A stretch of DNA of 64,000 bases from Vulcanimicrobiota bacterium. GTDB lineage: Bacteria > Vulcanimicrobiota > Xenobia > Xenobiales > JADMJV01. Within the stretch, counting starts at the first letter, position 1. Every line of letters begins with the position of its first letter. Positions 16,215 to 25,387 of this stretch are shown here, one piece after another. A model generated the notes under the pieces. The model ran no database searches, was not told the origin of the DNA, and saw only the letters and a program-made list of their open reading frames with translations. The stretch spans positions 1 to 64,000 of the forward strand of contig JAHBVR010000011.1 in the NCBI GenBank assembly GCA_019637395.1, written 5' to 3'. The position numbers and the translations under genes are program-made.

Positions 16215-18902
16215 ATGCGAAAAACACTCCTGCTTTTGCTTCTCAGCACCGGCCTCAGCGCCCGGCCCGAACTGGCCAGGCCTCCCGTCCATCTCACCTC
16301 TTCCGACGGAGTCGGCCTGCGCCTCACCCAGTATCGAGCCAAAGTCGCCGTGCAGGGGCCGCTCGCCTTCACCGAACTGCACCTCAAATTCCACAACCCG
16401 CAGGATCGCGTGCTGGAAGGCCGCTTCGAAATCACCCTGCCCGAAGGAGCCGCCCTCAGCCGCCTGGCGATGAAAAACGAAAAAGGCTGGCAGGAAGCCG
16501 AAGTGGTCGAATTGCAGCAAGCTCGCCAGGCCTACGAAGATTTTCTGCACAGACGACAAGATCCGGCGCTTCTAGAAAAGCAGGCAGGGAATCAGTTTCA
16601 AGCCCGCGTCTTCCCCATTCCCAGTGGCGGCCACAAAGAACTCATCCTCTCCTATTCGCAAGAATCCCTCGGGGACTATCGCCTGCCCCTCGGGGGCCTG
16701 CCCAAAGTCGACGACCTGTCCGTCGAAGCCACCGTCTGGAACGGCCAGACTTACGAAAAGCTCAATTATAGCCTGCGTTCCGAAGCTCCTAAAGGCGACT
16801 TCCAGATCCATCAACCCAAGAACGTTTCCCCAGGCCTGGTCAACGGCCAGGACGTCTTGCTGGTGGTCAAACCTCAGGTCAAAGTCACGGTCACCGACAA
16901 GCAAGAAAAAGCACTGATTCTCGTCGACACCAGCGCTTCACGAGCGGCTGGCTATGCCAAACAAGTCCAGCTTATAAGAACCCTCGAGTCCCAATGGAAA
17001 AAGGCCCGCATCGACCTGGCCGCCTTCGATCAAGAGGTCGTCCCCATTACACAGCAGCAGCTGGCCCAACGGCGTCCCCTGGGCGCCACCGACCTGAACA
17101 AAGCCCTGCACTGGGCCTCCCAACAAAAAGGCTATGACCGCCTGGTCATCGTTAGCGATGGTGTCAACACTGTCACTCAGGCTCAGCCCCATTTGAAAAA
17201 CTTCGCCAGACTGGACGTCATCATGGTGGGCGGCATCCGTGACTCGCAGACGCTCCAGCCCCTGGCTTACCAACGGAAAGGCTACATACTGGACGGTGAA
17301 AAGCCGGTGACCGAACTCGTCCAGCGACTGCAAAGCCCTTCGGCTTCCTCCATCCAGGTGGCCGTCAAAGGCGCCGACTGGGTCTGGCCCAACCGCCTCG
17401 ACGGCCTGGCCCCGGGTGAGGAACGCGTTGTCTACGCCCACCTCCATCAACCCACCCAAGAAGCGGAAGTCAGCCTGGGCGGGCAGAGCTACAAGCAATC
17501 CCTGGTCACCACGCCTCAACCCCTGCTGCATCGCTCGGCCGTGGCCGCCAACCTCAACCGCCTCAACCTGCAGTACAAACAGGCCCGGGGCAGCCAGAAA
17601 GAGCAAATCGGCCACCACATGGTGGAACTCTCCACCGGCAACCGCGTCGTCTGCGACCTGACCGGCCTGCTGGTGCTGGAAACCGAGGACGACTACAAAC
17701 GCTTCAAGATCGACCGGCGCGCCCTCAGCGACATCCTGGTGGCCGGCGACCAGGGCGTGCGGGTGGAAAAACGCAGCGACATCGCCCCAGCCAGCGCCAA
17801 AGCCGCACCCGGAGGCGCAGCCGACTCCCTCTCGGCTGGACACACACCGCCGATGGCTCGGCCCGCCCCCAGCGCCGCCGCCCCCGCCATCGGCGAGAGG
17901 CGTAACCGTGTCTCCACCACTCGGCCGCAACCGGAACCCTACCTGCTTGAACGCGAAGAAGCCTTGGAAGACGGCGTCGCCCCCCTCAACGGCACCTTCG
18001 CCCAAATCGACCGCCTGCTCAAGCAACACCAGGCTCGGGCAGCCCTGCAACTGGCCCGCCAATGGCAGTCCAAAGAACCCGGTGACGTGCTCGCTCTAGT
18101 AGCCCTGGGCCGCAGCCTGCAGGCCACGGGCCAACTCAAGGAAGCCGCCCGCGCCTACGGCTCGCTCATCGACCTCTACCCCGGCCGAGCCGACCTCAGG
18201 CGATACGCCGGTGCTCTGCTTGAAAGCCTGAGTTCATCCAATGCCCTGGCTATCGACAGCTTTACCCAGGCGGTCCAACAACGTCCCGATCACCCCTCGG
18301 GAGCACGCATGCTGGCCTACAGCCTGGTCAAAGCCGGGCGCACTCAAGAAGCCTTCAACACCCTGGAAAAAGCCCTTATCCGTAAATATCCCGAGGGCCG
18401 TTTCGCTGACGTCCAGGAAATACTCCAGGATGACCTGGGCATGGTGGCGGCCGCTCTCATTGCCAAAGATCCCGACCAGAGACCGAGAATCATCAAAAAG
18501 CTCCACCAACTCGGAGTCAAACTGGCCGACAAACCCAGCATGCGTTTTGTGCTCACCTGGGAAACCGACGCCAACGACGTTGACTTCCACATCAAAGACG
18601 CCCAAGGCGGCCACGCCTACTACTCGCAACCCGACCTGCCTTCAGGCGGCCGACTCTACGCCGACGTCACCACCGGCTACGGGCCCGAGTGCTTCAACCT
18701 TCCCGGCGGCGGCCAGGCGGGGCCCTACAACATCTCCATTCATTACTACTCCCGAGGCCCGATGGGCTACGGCATGGGCAAAGTGCAGATCTTGAGACAC
18801 GACGGCAAAGCAACCTTTCACTTTGAAGAGCGGCCCTTTGTGGTCATGAACGATCAGGCCTACGTCGACCTGGGGAAAGTAAAGCCCTTCAGCAAAATTT
18901 GA
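16215..18902 (+). CDS. VIT-vWA-TPR-DUF2135 exported protein
   Basis: 895 residues with an N-terminal signal peptide (KTLLLLLLSTGLSA). Residues about 20-150 form a VIT domain, and about 232-390 a von Willebrand A domain with an intact MIDAS start DTSAS (around residue 236). A Pro/Ala-rich linker follows, then TPR-like helices (about 590-750) and a C-terminal DUF2135 (FVLTWETDANDVDFHIKDA; PGGGQAGPYNISIHYY). This order matches large bacterial inter-alpha-trypsin-like surface proteins thought to mediate envelope protein assembly or adhesion. It diverges from the GAF-TM gene with 72 bases between starts. Confidence 0.88.
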   Translation: MRKTLLLLLLSTGLSARPELARPPVHLTSSDGVGLRLTQYRAKVAVQGPLAFTELHLKFHNPQDRVLEGRFEITLPEGAALSRLAMKNEKGWQEAEVVELQQARQAYEDFLHRRQDPALLEKQAGNQFQARVFPIPSGGHKELILSYSQESLGDYRLPLGGLPKVDDLSVEATVWNGQTYEKLNYSLRSEAPKGDFQIHQPKNVSPGLVNGQDVLLVVKPQVKVTVTDKQEKALILVDTSASRAAGYAKQVQLIRTLESQWKKARIDLAAFDQEVVPITQQQLAQRRPLGATDLNKALHWASQQKGYDRLVIVSDGVNTVTQAQPHLKNFARLDVIMVGGIRDSQTLQPLAYQRKGYILDGEKPVTELVQRLQSPSASSIQVAVKGADWVWPNRLDGLAPGEERVVYAHLHQPTQEAEVSLGGQSYKQSLVTTPQPLLHRSAVAANLNRLNLQYKQARGSQKEQIGHHMVELSTGNRVVCDLTGLLVLETEDDYKRFKIDRRALSDILVAGDQGVRVEKRSDIAPASAKAAPGGAADSLSAGHTPPMARPAPSAAAPAIGERRNRVSTTRPQPEPYLLEREEALEDGVAPLNGTFAQIDRLLKQHQARAALQLARQWQSKEPGDVLALVALGRSLQATGQLKEAARAYGSLIDLYPGRADLRRYAGALLESLSSSNALAIDSFTQAVQQRPDHPSGARMLAYSLVKAGRTQEAFNTLEKALIRKYPEGRFADVQEILQDDLGMVAAALIAKDPDQRPRIIKKLHQLGVKLADKPSMRFVLTWETDANDVDFHIKDAQGGHAYYSQPDLPSGGRLYADVTTGYGPECFNLPGGGQAGPYNISIHYYSRGPMGYGMGKVQILRHDGKATFHFEERPFVVMNDQAYVDLGKVKPFSKI

Positions 18903-18927
18903 GTCCCTCGGGTTAGGCTGGTAAACC

Positions 18928-19107
18928 ATGAAAATCCAGCGAAGCTTTCCCGCCCTGGGTTCCCTCCGGAGTCTGAACCACCAGGAGCATCTGGCCGAAG
19001 GGGTGAAAAGAGCGGAACTGCAGCCCAAAGATCCACAACATATCGAGAAATTTCTACACGATCCGACCCAGGAGGAGAACTCCAACTCCAGAAAACCTGG
19101 GCAGTGA
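18928..19107 (+). CDS. Small 59-residue protein coupled to GAF-GspF gene
   Basis: ATG 18928 opens 59 codons (MKIQRSFPALGSLRSLNHQE start) ending in TGA 19105-19107. That TGA overlaps the GTG start of the next gene in the GTGA arrangement used by many gene pairs here. It is hydrophilic, rich in Gln/Glu/Lys, with no membrane helix and no recognised domain. The overlap and codon make-up argue that it is translated. It may be a small partner, or simply a leader that couples translation of the GAF-GspF protein. Confidence 0.5.
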   Translation: MKIQRSFPALGSLRSLNHQEHLAEGVKRAELQPKDPQHIEKFLHDPTQEENSNSRKPGQ

Positions 19108-20633
19108 CTCAATTCGGTCCCTACCCTGACAGTCTGAAGTCAGCCATGAAGCTGATGCAGGAGGGAATTCGCGCGGAACGCTACCTGGTTTGCTGGCGCG
19201 GGCTGGACAAACAGTTACAGGTGGTTTCTTCCCAAGGGCTGGACGCGGAAGCCGTCTTCGTCAGTGAAGCTCTTTCCGTCACCCTGCTGGAAGAAGTTGC
19301 CGCCTCCGGTGAGCCCCGCTGGAGTGACGAAAAGAAGAGCCTCGATGGCTCCCTTACCTTTCTGCTGGCCGGCATCAAATCCTACATGTGTGTTCCGGTC
19401 AAGTTCCCGGGCCGCCCAGAAACAGCCGTGCTCTACGTGGATGACCGCAAAACCGTGGCCCGCTTCAGCTACACCGACTACACCAACCTGCTCAATCTGG
19501 CTCGCAAAATCGGTAACCCCACCGCCCACGTCAACCAAAGAATGGCGGCCGCTCCCCCACCCGGCCTGCGGGCGCCGGAAGTCAGAGCGGAGCAAACCTT
19601 CAAATTACCCATCGCCCAGCAAGTCAGCTTTTTTCGCAGCATGGCCACCTTCATCCAGGCCGGCATTCCCTTGCTGCATGCCCTGCACGCCCTGGCCCAG
19701 AGCGGTGAATCCCCGGTGCTCAAGCGGTTCTGTGACTCCCTACACCGCCTGCTCTTGAAGGGGAACCCCCTCTCCGACGGATGTGCCCGCCTCAGCAACT
19801 TCTCACCCATGGTCTTACACATGCTCAAATCGGCGGAAAGCTCCGGCCAGTTAGCCGAGGTGCTCAGCCAGTTGGCCATCTACCTCGAAGAAAACTATGC
19901 GCGTCAAGGACGCATCCGCACCGCCCTGGTCTACCCGGCTATCGTGCTTTGCGCCAGTCTGGTGATGGCCGTGGTGCTGCCCACCTTCGTTTTGCGCGAC
20001 CAGCTCAAAAGCTACACCAGCCTGGCTGACCTGCCTCTACCCACCAAAATCCTGGTCCTGGTCGGCGACATCGCCCGCTTTCCCGGCACCTGGGTGGGAG
20101 GCGTGATCTTGCTCCTGCTTTTGCCCCGCCTGGCCAAAAGACTCTTCGGCTACGGTCGCATACGCCGCTTTATTCATCACTTCAGCCTGACCGCCAGCCC
20201 CACCGCGCGCGCCTACTGCGCCTGGCAAGAAGTCTCCCTGGCCAGCTCTCTCGGCCTGCAGCTAAAATCCGGCGTCAACTTGCTCCAGGCCTTGCGCACT
20301 TCGTTGGCGGTCAGCGGTTCGCCCCTGCTGATGGATGTCAGTGACGACATCCTGGAAAAAGTCCGCCAGGGAGAAACCCTCTCCCGAGCTTTACAACTGG
20401 CCCCCGGCATCAGCAAGCCTTTCCGCCAGCTCTTGGTCGCGGGCGAAGAGAGCGGCCACATTGTTTCCGCCCTGGAATGGATCGCCCGGGCCGCCAAGCT
20501 CGACTTCGATCACGCCGTCGACACCTCTATCCGTCTGATCGAACCGATGGCCATGATGATCATGGGAGTGATCGTGGGCGTGGTCACGCTGGGAACCTTG
20601 CTGCCTTCGCTGAAAATGATGGAGTCGATCTAA
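19104..20633 (+). CDS. GAF-GspF/PilC fusion (module II)
   Basis: 509 residues. The C-terminal 340 residues hold two type II secretion F domains (about 172-295 and 375-500), each with the FxxxLxxxIxAGIPLLHAL-type start (SFFRSMATFIQAGIPLLHAL) and long hydrophobic helices such as ALVYPAIVLCASLVMAVVLP. This is the inner-membrane platform of type IV pili and type II secretion. The N-terminal 150 residues are GAF-like (YMCVPVKFPGRPETAVLYVDD) in place of the usual cytoplasmic extension. A GAF-GspF fusion is unusual and suggests ligand or redox control of assembly. The pilin genes converge from the right. Confidence 0.85.
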   Translation: MTQFGPYPDSLKSAMKLMQEGIRAERYLVCWRGLDKQLQVVSSQGLDAEAVFVSEALSVTLLEEVAASGEPRWSDEKKSLDGSLTFLLAGIKSYMCVPVKFPGRPETAVLYVDDRKTVARFSYTDYTNLLNLARKIGNPTAHVNQRMAAAPPPGLRAPEVRAEQTFKLPIAQQVSFFRSMATFIQAGIPLLHALHALAQSGESPVLKRFCDSLHRLLLKGNPLSDGCARLSNFSPMVLHMLKSAESSGQLAEVLSQLAIYLEENYARQGRIRTALVYPAIVLCASLVMAVVLPTFVLRDQLKSYTSLADLPLPTKILVLVGDIARFPGTWVGGVILLLLLPRLAKRLFGYGRIRRFIHHFSLTASPTARAYCAWQEVSLASSLGLQLKSGVNLLQALRTSLAVSGSPLLMDVSDDILEKVRQGETLSRALQLAPGISKPFRQLLVAGEESGHIVSALEWIARAAKLDFDHAVDTSIRLIEPMAMMIMGVIVGVVTLGTLLPSLKMMESI

Positions 20634-21223
20634 TAACCAACGGTATCCAACGCATACAAATTAGGCAGAACGGAAACCTGGGTTGAACTGGTAGCCGTGT
20701 CATCCTGAGTCACGATGGTGACCTTGAGCTTGATATCCCCGGTTCTGGAAGAAACCTGGAACTGACTGACGTGGCCGGCCACCAGCGAAGTCTCGTCGGC
20801 ATCCCAGGCCGGAGCGGGCTCGGTGGGTTCACTGGAGGGAGTGGCCAGCGGAACCTCGCGCCGGCGCACGCTATGCTTGGCCGGCTCGTAAAAATACTGG
20901 TTCCACTTACGCCAGAGAACCTCACCATTCTCGTTCCACATCGTCTCGGTGCCCTGCACCGACTCGTAGGATAAGAAAGATAGCAGGACGGTGTCACTAC
21001 CCCGCTGCACTGCCAGGCTCTCGGGCCGGGAAGCTGCGAAATCCCGGCGCAGGCGAAAGGAGAGCGCCAGTGTATCGCGCTGGGCTGTTTGCAAATTCCC
21101 GCTGCGCTGCCAGGCCTGCCAGCAAATTCGCATAATTGGAACAAAAAAGCCCAGTAACAGCAAAAAGAGGCTGGCAGCGACGATTGTTTCGGCCAACGTA
21201 AAGCCGCGGAACCGGGGGTTCAT
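20630..21223 (-). CDS. Minor pseudopilin, PilW/GspJ type (module II)
   Basis: 197 residues with leader MNPRFRG and cleavage site before FTLAETIVAASLFLLLLGF. Here the Glu sits at +5 of a FTLAE motif. The globular part is beta-rich. ATG 21223 overlaps the TGA of the upstream PilV-like gene (ATGA), so the operon order is PilX-like, PilV-like, PilW-like, as in module III. Its stop overlaps the stop of the convergent GAF-GspF gene. Confidence 0.82.
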   Translation of the reverse strand: MNPRFRGFTLAETIVAASLFLLLLGFFVPIMRICWQAWQRSGNLQTAQRDTLALSFRLRRDFAASRPESLAVQRGSDTVLLSFLSYESVQGTETMWNENGEVLWRKWNQYFYEPAKHSVRRREVPLATPSSEPTEPAPAWDADETSLVAGHVSQFQVSSRTGDIKLKVTIVTQDDTATSSTQVSVLPNLYALDTVGY

Positions 21224-21603
21224 CGAGAACCGCTACGTTCCATGCGGCTGGCCAGGCGAATGGGAGGAAAATTCGAGTCCAGCAACAGGACGTTGACCAC
21301 CACGTCGACACGATCCGCGCCCACCGCGTAGAACTCGCGAGCCACCCGGTACCGGTAGGGAGGCAGGGACACTTCCTCATTCAAATTGAGCCCCGGACCC
21401 ACATTCAAAAGATTGGCTTCATCCATTCGGTAGGCCGCCAGCGTAGTGGCCACCTGGAGGCGCTCCGCACGGCGCAGGCTGACCATGCTGGAGGGCAATA
21501 AATTCACCAGCAATGGAATGATGCAGGCTAACAGGCCGAGCGCCACCATCACTTCCAGCAGGCTGGCCGCCCGCAGCCCTCGGCCCGCGGCCACTGGTCT
21601 CAT
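21220..21603 (-). CDS. Minor pseudopilin, PilV type (module II)
   Basis: 127 residues. Leader MRPVAAGRGLRA precedes SLLEVMVALGLLACIIPLLV; the expected Gly before the cleavage point is replaced by Ala, so processing may be atypical. The rest is a short beta-rich domain. It is coupled on both sides by 4-base overlaps (ATGA at 21600-21603 and 21220-21223). Confidence 0.75.
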   Translation of the reverse strand: MRPVAAGRGLRAASLLEVMVALGLLACIIPLLVNLLPSSMVSLRRAERLQVATTLAAYRMDEANLLNVGPGLNLNEEVSLPPYRYRVAREFYAVGADRVDVVVNVLLLDSNFPPIRLASRMERSGSR

Positions 21604-23642
21604 TGACGAAGTTCGGTGGCCAGAACCTCGAAGTTGCCGAAGTTGTTCAGACCGCGCAGATACTGGGGCGCATACTCAAGGTAGCACGAAGAGAGCATCA
21701 AACCGCGCATCTGCAGAGGCTCGATAGCTGTCAGCATCGACTGGGGCGGCGAAGAGGCGCCATCCAGAGTGGGATCGCCCTTGACCAGCAGATCGGTGCC
21801 GCCGATCAATAACCCGCCTTTGATATGCAAGCCGGGCTGGCCGGGTGGCTCGGCCGCGCCGGCACCGTAGAGAGCCGCTCCCTTCTCGGCCACAATCAGA
21901 CCATTGAAGTTCCCTTGCGACTTCATAATCAGACGGCGGCAGAAAATCACCAGGCCATTGTCACCAGCATCCAGATAGCCACCGTCCAGGGTCAGCGTTC
22001 CGTCCACGATCAGGGTGGCCTTGGAACCTCGGAGAACGTAGTTCTGCAGCGACAGGTTGCCATCCACCGACAGCGACACATCTTGCAGCGTCAGCGAGCC
22101 CTGCACGTTATAGCCTTCGGGCAGGTGAAAATACTGGGCGTAGTAGGCCGAATAGTCCTGGCCCGCCGCGGTGCTCAGGTCGTAACCGGAGGGCTCGAAG
22201 TTCCCCTGATAACGAATCTTTCCCGTCTCCGCGCGCACGTAGATGGGCGGGGTGGACAGGCCGGATTCGGACTTCAAAACTCCCGGCGCCGGGTCTTTAC
22301 CGATGATGATCTCCTTGGCGCGGAGGAAATTATTGACCGGCCAGTGCGCCGTATCCGGCTTGGTGAAAAGCTCGCGCATTCGCTCGCGCGCAGGTGCCGC
22401 GGCCGGATCCTGGCCATTCAGCCAGTAGTCGTAGCGGGCCTTGCCATTGAGCTTGTTGCCCTCTTTGATGGTGACTTTTTCCTGAGTGGTAAAGCCGTCT
22501 CCACTAGGGGGAGAATTCTCCAGCAGATCCACTCCGCGGTGCACTATAGCCCCCTTGGTAGTAACATTATACGTCTGGATCTGCCAGCTGCCATCCCCTT
22601 GGGGCGGGAGTTTCGTGTCGGTGGGCGCCCCCCGCTCAATTCCCTGACCCCCCATCCCACCTGGAGGTTGGGGCGGAAAGCCGTACGGGGGCGTTACTTC
22701 CTTTCGAAGCAGAGGAGACTTGGAACCGAGGTTGATAAACTCGCTCAGCTCAAAGCCCGCGTAGACGAGCTTGAAAATCTTATACCCGCCGCCCAAAATC
22801 AAGCGAGAATCGGATTCCTCACGGATGGTCGAACTGGCGCCGCCGGTATTCAATCCCGCTCCCGCCCCGCTACTACCCACGCCGGAAACGGGCACTCCCG
22901 TCATTCCACCGCTGTAGGCGTAGGGATAAAGCGCCTGATAGGCGGCCATGGAGATCTTGATGGGATTGACCAGGTTACCGGCGTGAGTTTCCCCCGAACG
23001 ATGCTCATCGATATCCGAAGTGACGTCCGTCTGGAGCGCCAGAACGCGGCCTTTCACTTCCGAGGGCGCGGACCAGAAAGCCTGGGGGAGCGTGGTTTCG
23101 TCGGGGCTGCCATCGGGTGCCGGCCCGACTCGTCCCGGAATCAAAACCGGACCGGGAGCCACCAGGGCGTAGGGCCAGCGCTGTTGCACCAGGCTCTCGT
23201 ACAAATAGCTGCGGCTGCCCAGCTTCACGTCATAGACGACGCTGAGGCAAAACGGCGGCACGCTGGTCTTGCCGGCGGAATCAAAAGCGCTGCGGGCGGG
23301 CAGCGGATTGCCGCTATTATCCACGCATTTGGCCAACTGCAGGCGCGCGTACCCGTCCACCCGGGCCTGTTTCTCCAGCAGCACCTCGCGCCCGACGAAC
23401 TTGGGAAAAATCGGATCGGGAGGACTGGTGACGTCGTGTTTGCCGGTCATGGCTCGAGCGCGCACGACAAACTCCGTCATGGCGGCGCGAGCGGTGTAGT
23501 CCGCCTGCGTCCGCTGGGCATAACGGGAACTCAGGTTCAGTTGGGAGAGACTGGAGGTAGCCAGGGCGAAGGCGGCCAGTAAGACCAGGCTGATCAGAGC
23601 CAGGGTGTGGATCATCGCAGTACCGCGCAATTTCTTCACCAA
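21600..23642 (-). CDS. Large PilX-like beta-helix protein (module II)
   Basis: 680 residues, the largest pilus-associated protein here. A short basic N terminus and hydrophobic helix (MIHTLALISLVLLAAFALATSS) are followed by PilX-like helical residues. A long, Gly/Pro-rich surface region comes next, and the C-terminal part has polymer-forming beta-helix character (LTLDGGYLDAGDNGLVIFCRR, read to residue LVIF). The start is TTG 23642 or GTG 23639. Its upstream region is only ~37 bases from the divergent kinase gene. Likely a tip or adhesin-like component. Confidence 0.7.
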   Translation of the reverse strand: MVKKLRGTAMIHTLALISLVLLAAFALATSSLSQLNLSSRYAQRTQADYTARAAMTEFVVRARAMTGKHDVTSPPDPIFPKFVGREVLLEKQARVDGYARLQLAKCVDNSGNPLPARSAFDSAGKTSVPPFCLSVVYDVKLGSRSYLYESLVQQRWPYALVAPGPVLIPGRVGPAPDGSPDETTLPQAFWSAPSEVKGRVLALQTDVTSDIDEHRSGETHAGNLVNPIKISMAAYQALYPYAYSGGMTGVPVSGVGSSGAGAGLNTGGASSTIREESDSRLILGGGYKIFKLVYAGFELSEFINLGSKSPLLRKEVTPPYGFPPQPPGGMGGQGIERGAPTDTKLPPQGDGSWQIQTYNVTTKGAIVHRGVDLLENSPPSGDGFTTQEKVTIKEGNKLNGKARYDYWLNGQDPAAAPARERMRELFTKPDTAHWPVNNFLRAKEIIIGKDPAPGVLKSESGLSTPPIYVRAETGKIRYQGNFEPSGYDLSTAAGQDYSAYYAQYFHLPEGYNVQGSLTLQDVSLSVDGNLSLQNYVLRGSKATLIVDGTLTLDGGYLDAGDNGLVIFCRRLIMKSQGNFNGLIVAEKGAALYGAGAAEPPGQPGLHIKGGLLIGGTDLLVKGDPTLDGASSPPQSMLTAIEPLQMRGLMLSSCYLEYAPQYLRGLNNFGNFEVLATELRQ

Positions 23643-23678
23643 AGGGAATTTCGCAGTTCAAAGCAAAACCCCCCTGGC

Positions 23679-24944
23679 GTGTTCCCCTTAAAAGTATTAA
23701 GGACTTGCAAAAATTTTTGGCTGGCCAGTCTGGTGGCCACCCTGGCGATGGCTCAAGAGCCGACTCACAAAGTGAAGCTTTGGATGCAAGAACCGACCCG
23801 TGCCCGCTACCGGCTGAGCGAGAAAAAACCCTGGGTAAATCTAGGGCTGTGCTCACCAGGCCAACAGGTCACGCTACCCGTGGATGACGCTTACCTGCAA
23901 TTGACCCGAGACAGAGGTTTGTGGTCCGACGTCGCCACTCATAAGGTCACGGTGGGACAAAATGATCTGACCGTCCGTCCGGAAGACTTCAATCGCGCCG
24001 TCCACTGGGAACGCATCTTGGGCGGACTTCTGATCTTGCTCGTGGGCGGAGCCGGAGTGGCTCGCAAGTTCAAGAAAGTGGCCGGCACCGGCACGAACCA
24101 GGAGCCCCTGATTCGTGCCGACGGTAAAGTCCCCAAGCGCAGAGTCGGCAATTACCGCCTTACCGGCGTCCTGGGAACCGGCGGTATGGGCGTGGTCTAT
24201 CAAGCCGAGGACAACGAAGGCAACCAGGTAGCCATCAAAGTGCCCGCCCCCCATCTGGTCTCGCAGAACGACTTCCACCAACGCTTTTTGCGGGAAATCA
24301 AGCTGGGACTGGACCTGCAGCACCCGCGCGTGGTCAAAGTGCTGGAAATGCCCTTGGAAGAAGAGCTTTACGTGGTGCTGGAGTACGTCGAAGGGACGCC
24401 TCTGGACAAAGTACCCGTCCAACCCTGGTCGGTGGAATGGAAGCGCTGTCTGGAATGGGCGGCGCAAACTTTGGAAGCGCTCGCCTACATTCACTCCCAG
24501 GGGGTCATTCACCGCGATCTGAAACCGTCTAACCTGATGGTGCTCAAAGACAACAGCATCAAACTGATGGACTTCGGCATCGCCCACAAAATTCATGGCA
24601 CCCGGCTGACCGGCACCGACTCGATCATGGGCACCCCCATCTATATGGCCCCCGAGCAGTTACAGGGAGCCGAAATCGACCCCCGCGCCGACCTTTTTTC
24701 ACTGGGGCTGATTCTCTACGAACGCCTTAAGCCCGGACTCCCTTACGCCGACGACCTGATCGAGACCCTGCGCCAGAAGCTGAGCCAGCCGATGGCTCCA
24801 CTGCGCGAAACCAATCCCAACTTTCCCAGCGCTTTCGACGAATTCATCCTCACTCTGCTGGCCATGCAACCCGGTCAGCGTTTTCCCAACGCCCAGGCCG
24901 CCCTCGACTCGCTCAGACCTCTGTTGACCTTAACCAGGCGCTAA
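23679..24944 (+). CDS. Transmembrane Ser/Thr protein kinase (STPK1)
   Basis: About 421 residues from GTG 23679: signal-like N terminus (FWLASLVATLAMA), a short extracytoplasmic domain, one transmembrane helix (ILGGLLILLVGGAGVA, around residue 110), then an intracellular-type kinase domain. Catalytic motifs are complete: GTGGMGVVY, VAIK, HRDLKPSN (around 277), DFG (around 297), APEQ. The topology puts the small N-terminal sensor outside. An upstream ATG at 23607 would overlap the divergent pilX-like gene. Close linkage suggests it phosphorylates module II components. Confidence 0.88.
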   Translation: MFPLKVLRTCKNFWLASLVATLAMAQEPTHKVKLWMQEPTRARYRLSEKKPWVNLGLCSPGQQVTLPVDDAYLQLTRDRGLWSDVATHKVTVGQNDLTVRPEDFNRAVHWERILGGLLILLVGGAGVARKFKKVAGTGTNQEPLIRADGKVPKRRVGNYRLTGVLGTGGMGVVYQAEDNEGNQVAIKVPAPHLVSQNDFHQRFLREIKLGLDLQHPRVVKVLEMPLEEELYVVLEYVEGTPLDKVPVQPWSVEWKRCLEWAAQTLEALAYIHSQGVIHRDLKPSNLMVLKDNSIKLMDFGIAHKIHGTRLTGTDSIMGTPIYMAPEQLQGAEIDPRADLFSLGLILYERLKPGLPYADDLIETLRQKLSQPMAPLRETNPNFPSAFDEFILTLLAMQPGQRFPNAQAALDSLRPLLTLTRR

Positions 24945-25387
24945 CGAACGGTGACCGTCATGGTCACGGTGGTGTCGCCGCCGGTGGGATCAATGTTGTT
25001 GGCTTTGAAAGAACCGGTACGATTTCTGAAAGCGCTGTTGGCCGCATAAGGAGTGCCGAAGTTCACCACTTTCTTCTCGCCGGGCTTCAGGGCGGGTAGC
25101 GGTTCGGCCTGACTGAACGGATCCCACATGGTGGGCACGTCGCTCTTGGGCTTGTTGGCCGAAGAGCCGGAAGGCTTGAGCACCAGCTCTAAATTACCGG
25201 CGGTGGAATCGGCCTGGCCGCGGTTTTCCACCGTAACCTCGACGGAAATCGTATAGGGTGTCCGGCTCTGCGGAGTCGAGGCCGAGGCCGTAATGAAAAG
25301 ATTGGGGCGAGGGGTGGGCTGAGCCTGAGCCAGCCAGCCGCCCAACAGAGCCACCCCGATCAAGGGCAAAAAGAGTCTACGCTTCAT
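24941..25387 (-). CDS. Secreted CARDB-like protein
   Basis: 148 residues with a Sec signal peptide (MKRRLFLPLIGVALLGGWLAQA). The mature part is a single beta-sandwich like CARDB/DUF11 domains (ISVEVTVENRGQADSTAGNLEL). Such domains often serve as surface or cell-adhesion modules, but nothing here shows a ligand. It overlaps the upstream PEP-enzyme gene by 11 bases and the convergent kinase stop by four, so it is probably the last gene of a two-gene operon. Confidence 0.7.
   Translation of the reverse strand: MKRRLFLPLIGVALLGGWLAQAQPTPRPNLFITASASTPQSRTPYTISVEVTVENRGQADSTAGNLELVLKPSGSSANKPKSDVPTMWDPFSQAEPLPALKPGEKKVVNFGTPYAANSAFRNRTGSFKANNIDPTGGDTTVTMTVTVR

Noticed and set aside
21825-23582. 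585-codon plus-strand frame opposite the large PilX-like gene
   Set aside because: Antisense shadow of a pilin-family gene in GC-rich DNA. The PilX-like strand has pilin motifs and coupled neighbours; the other does not.
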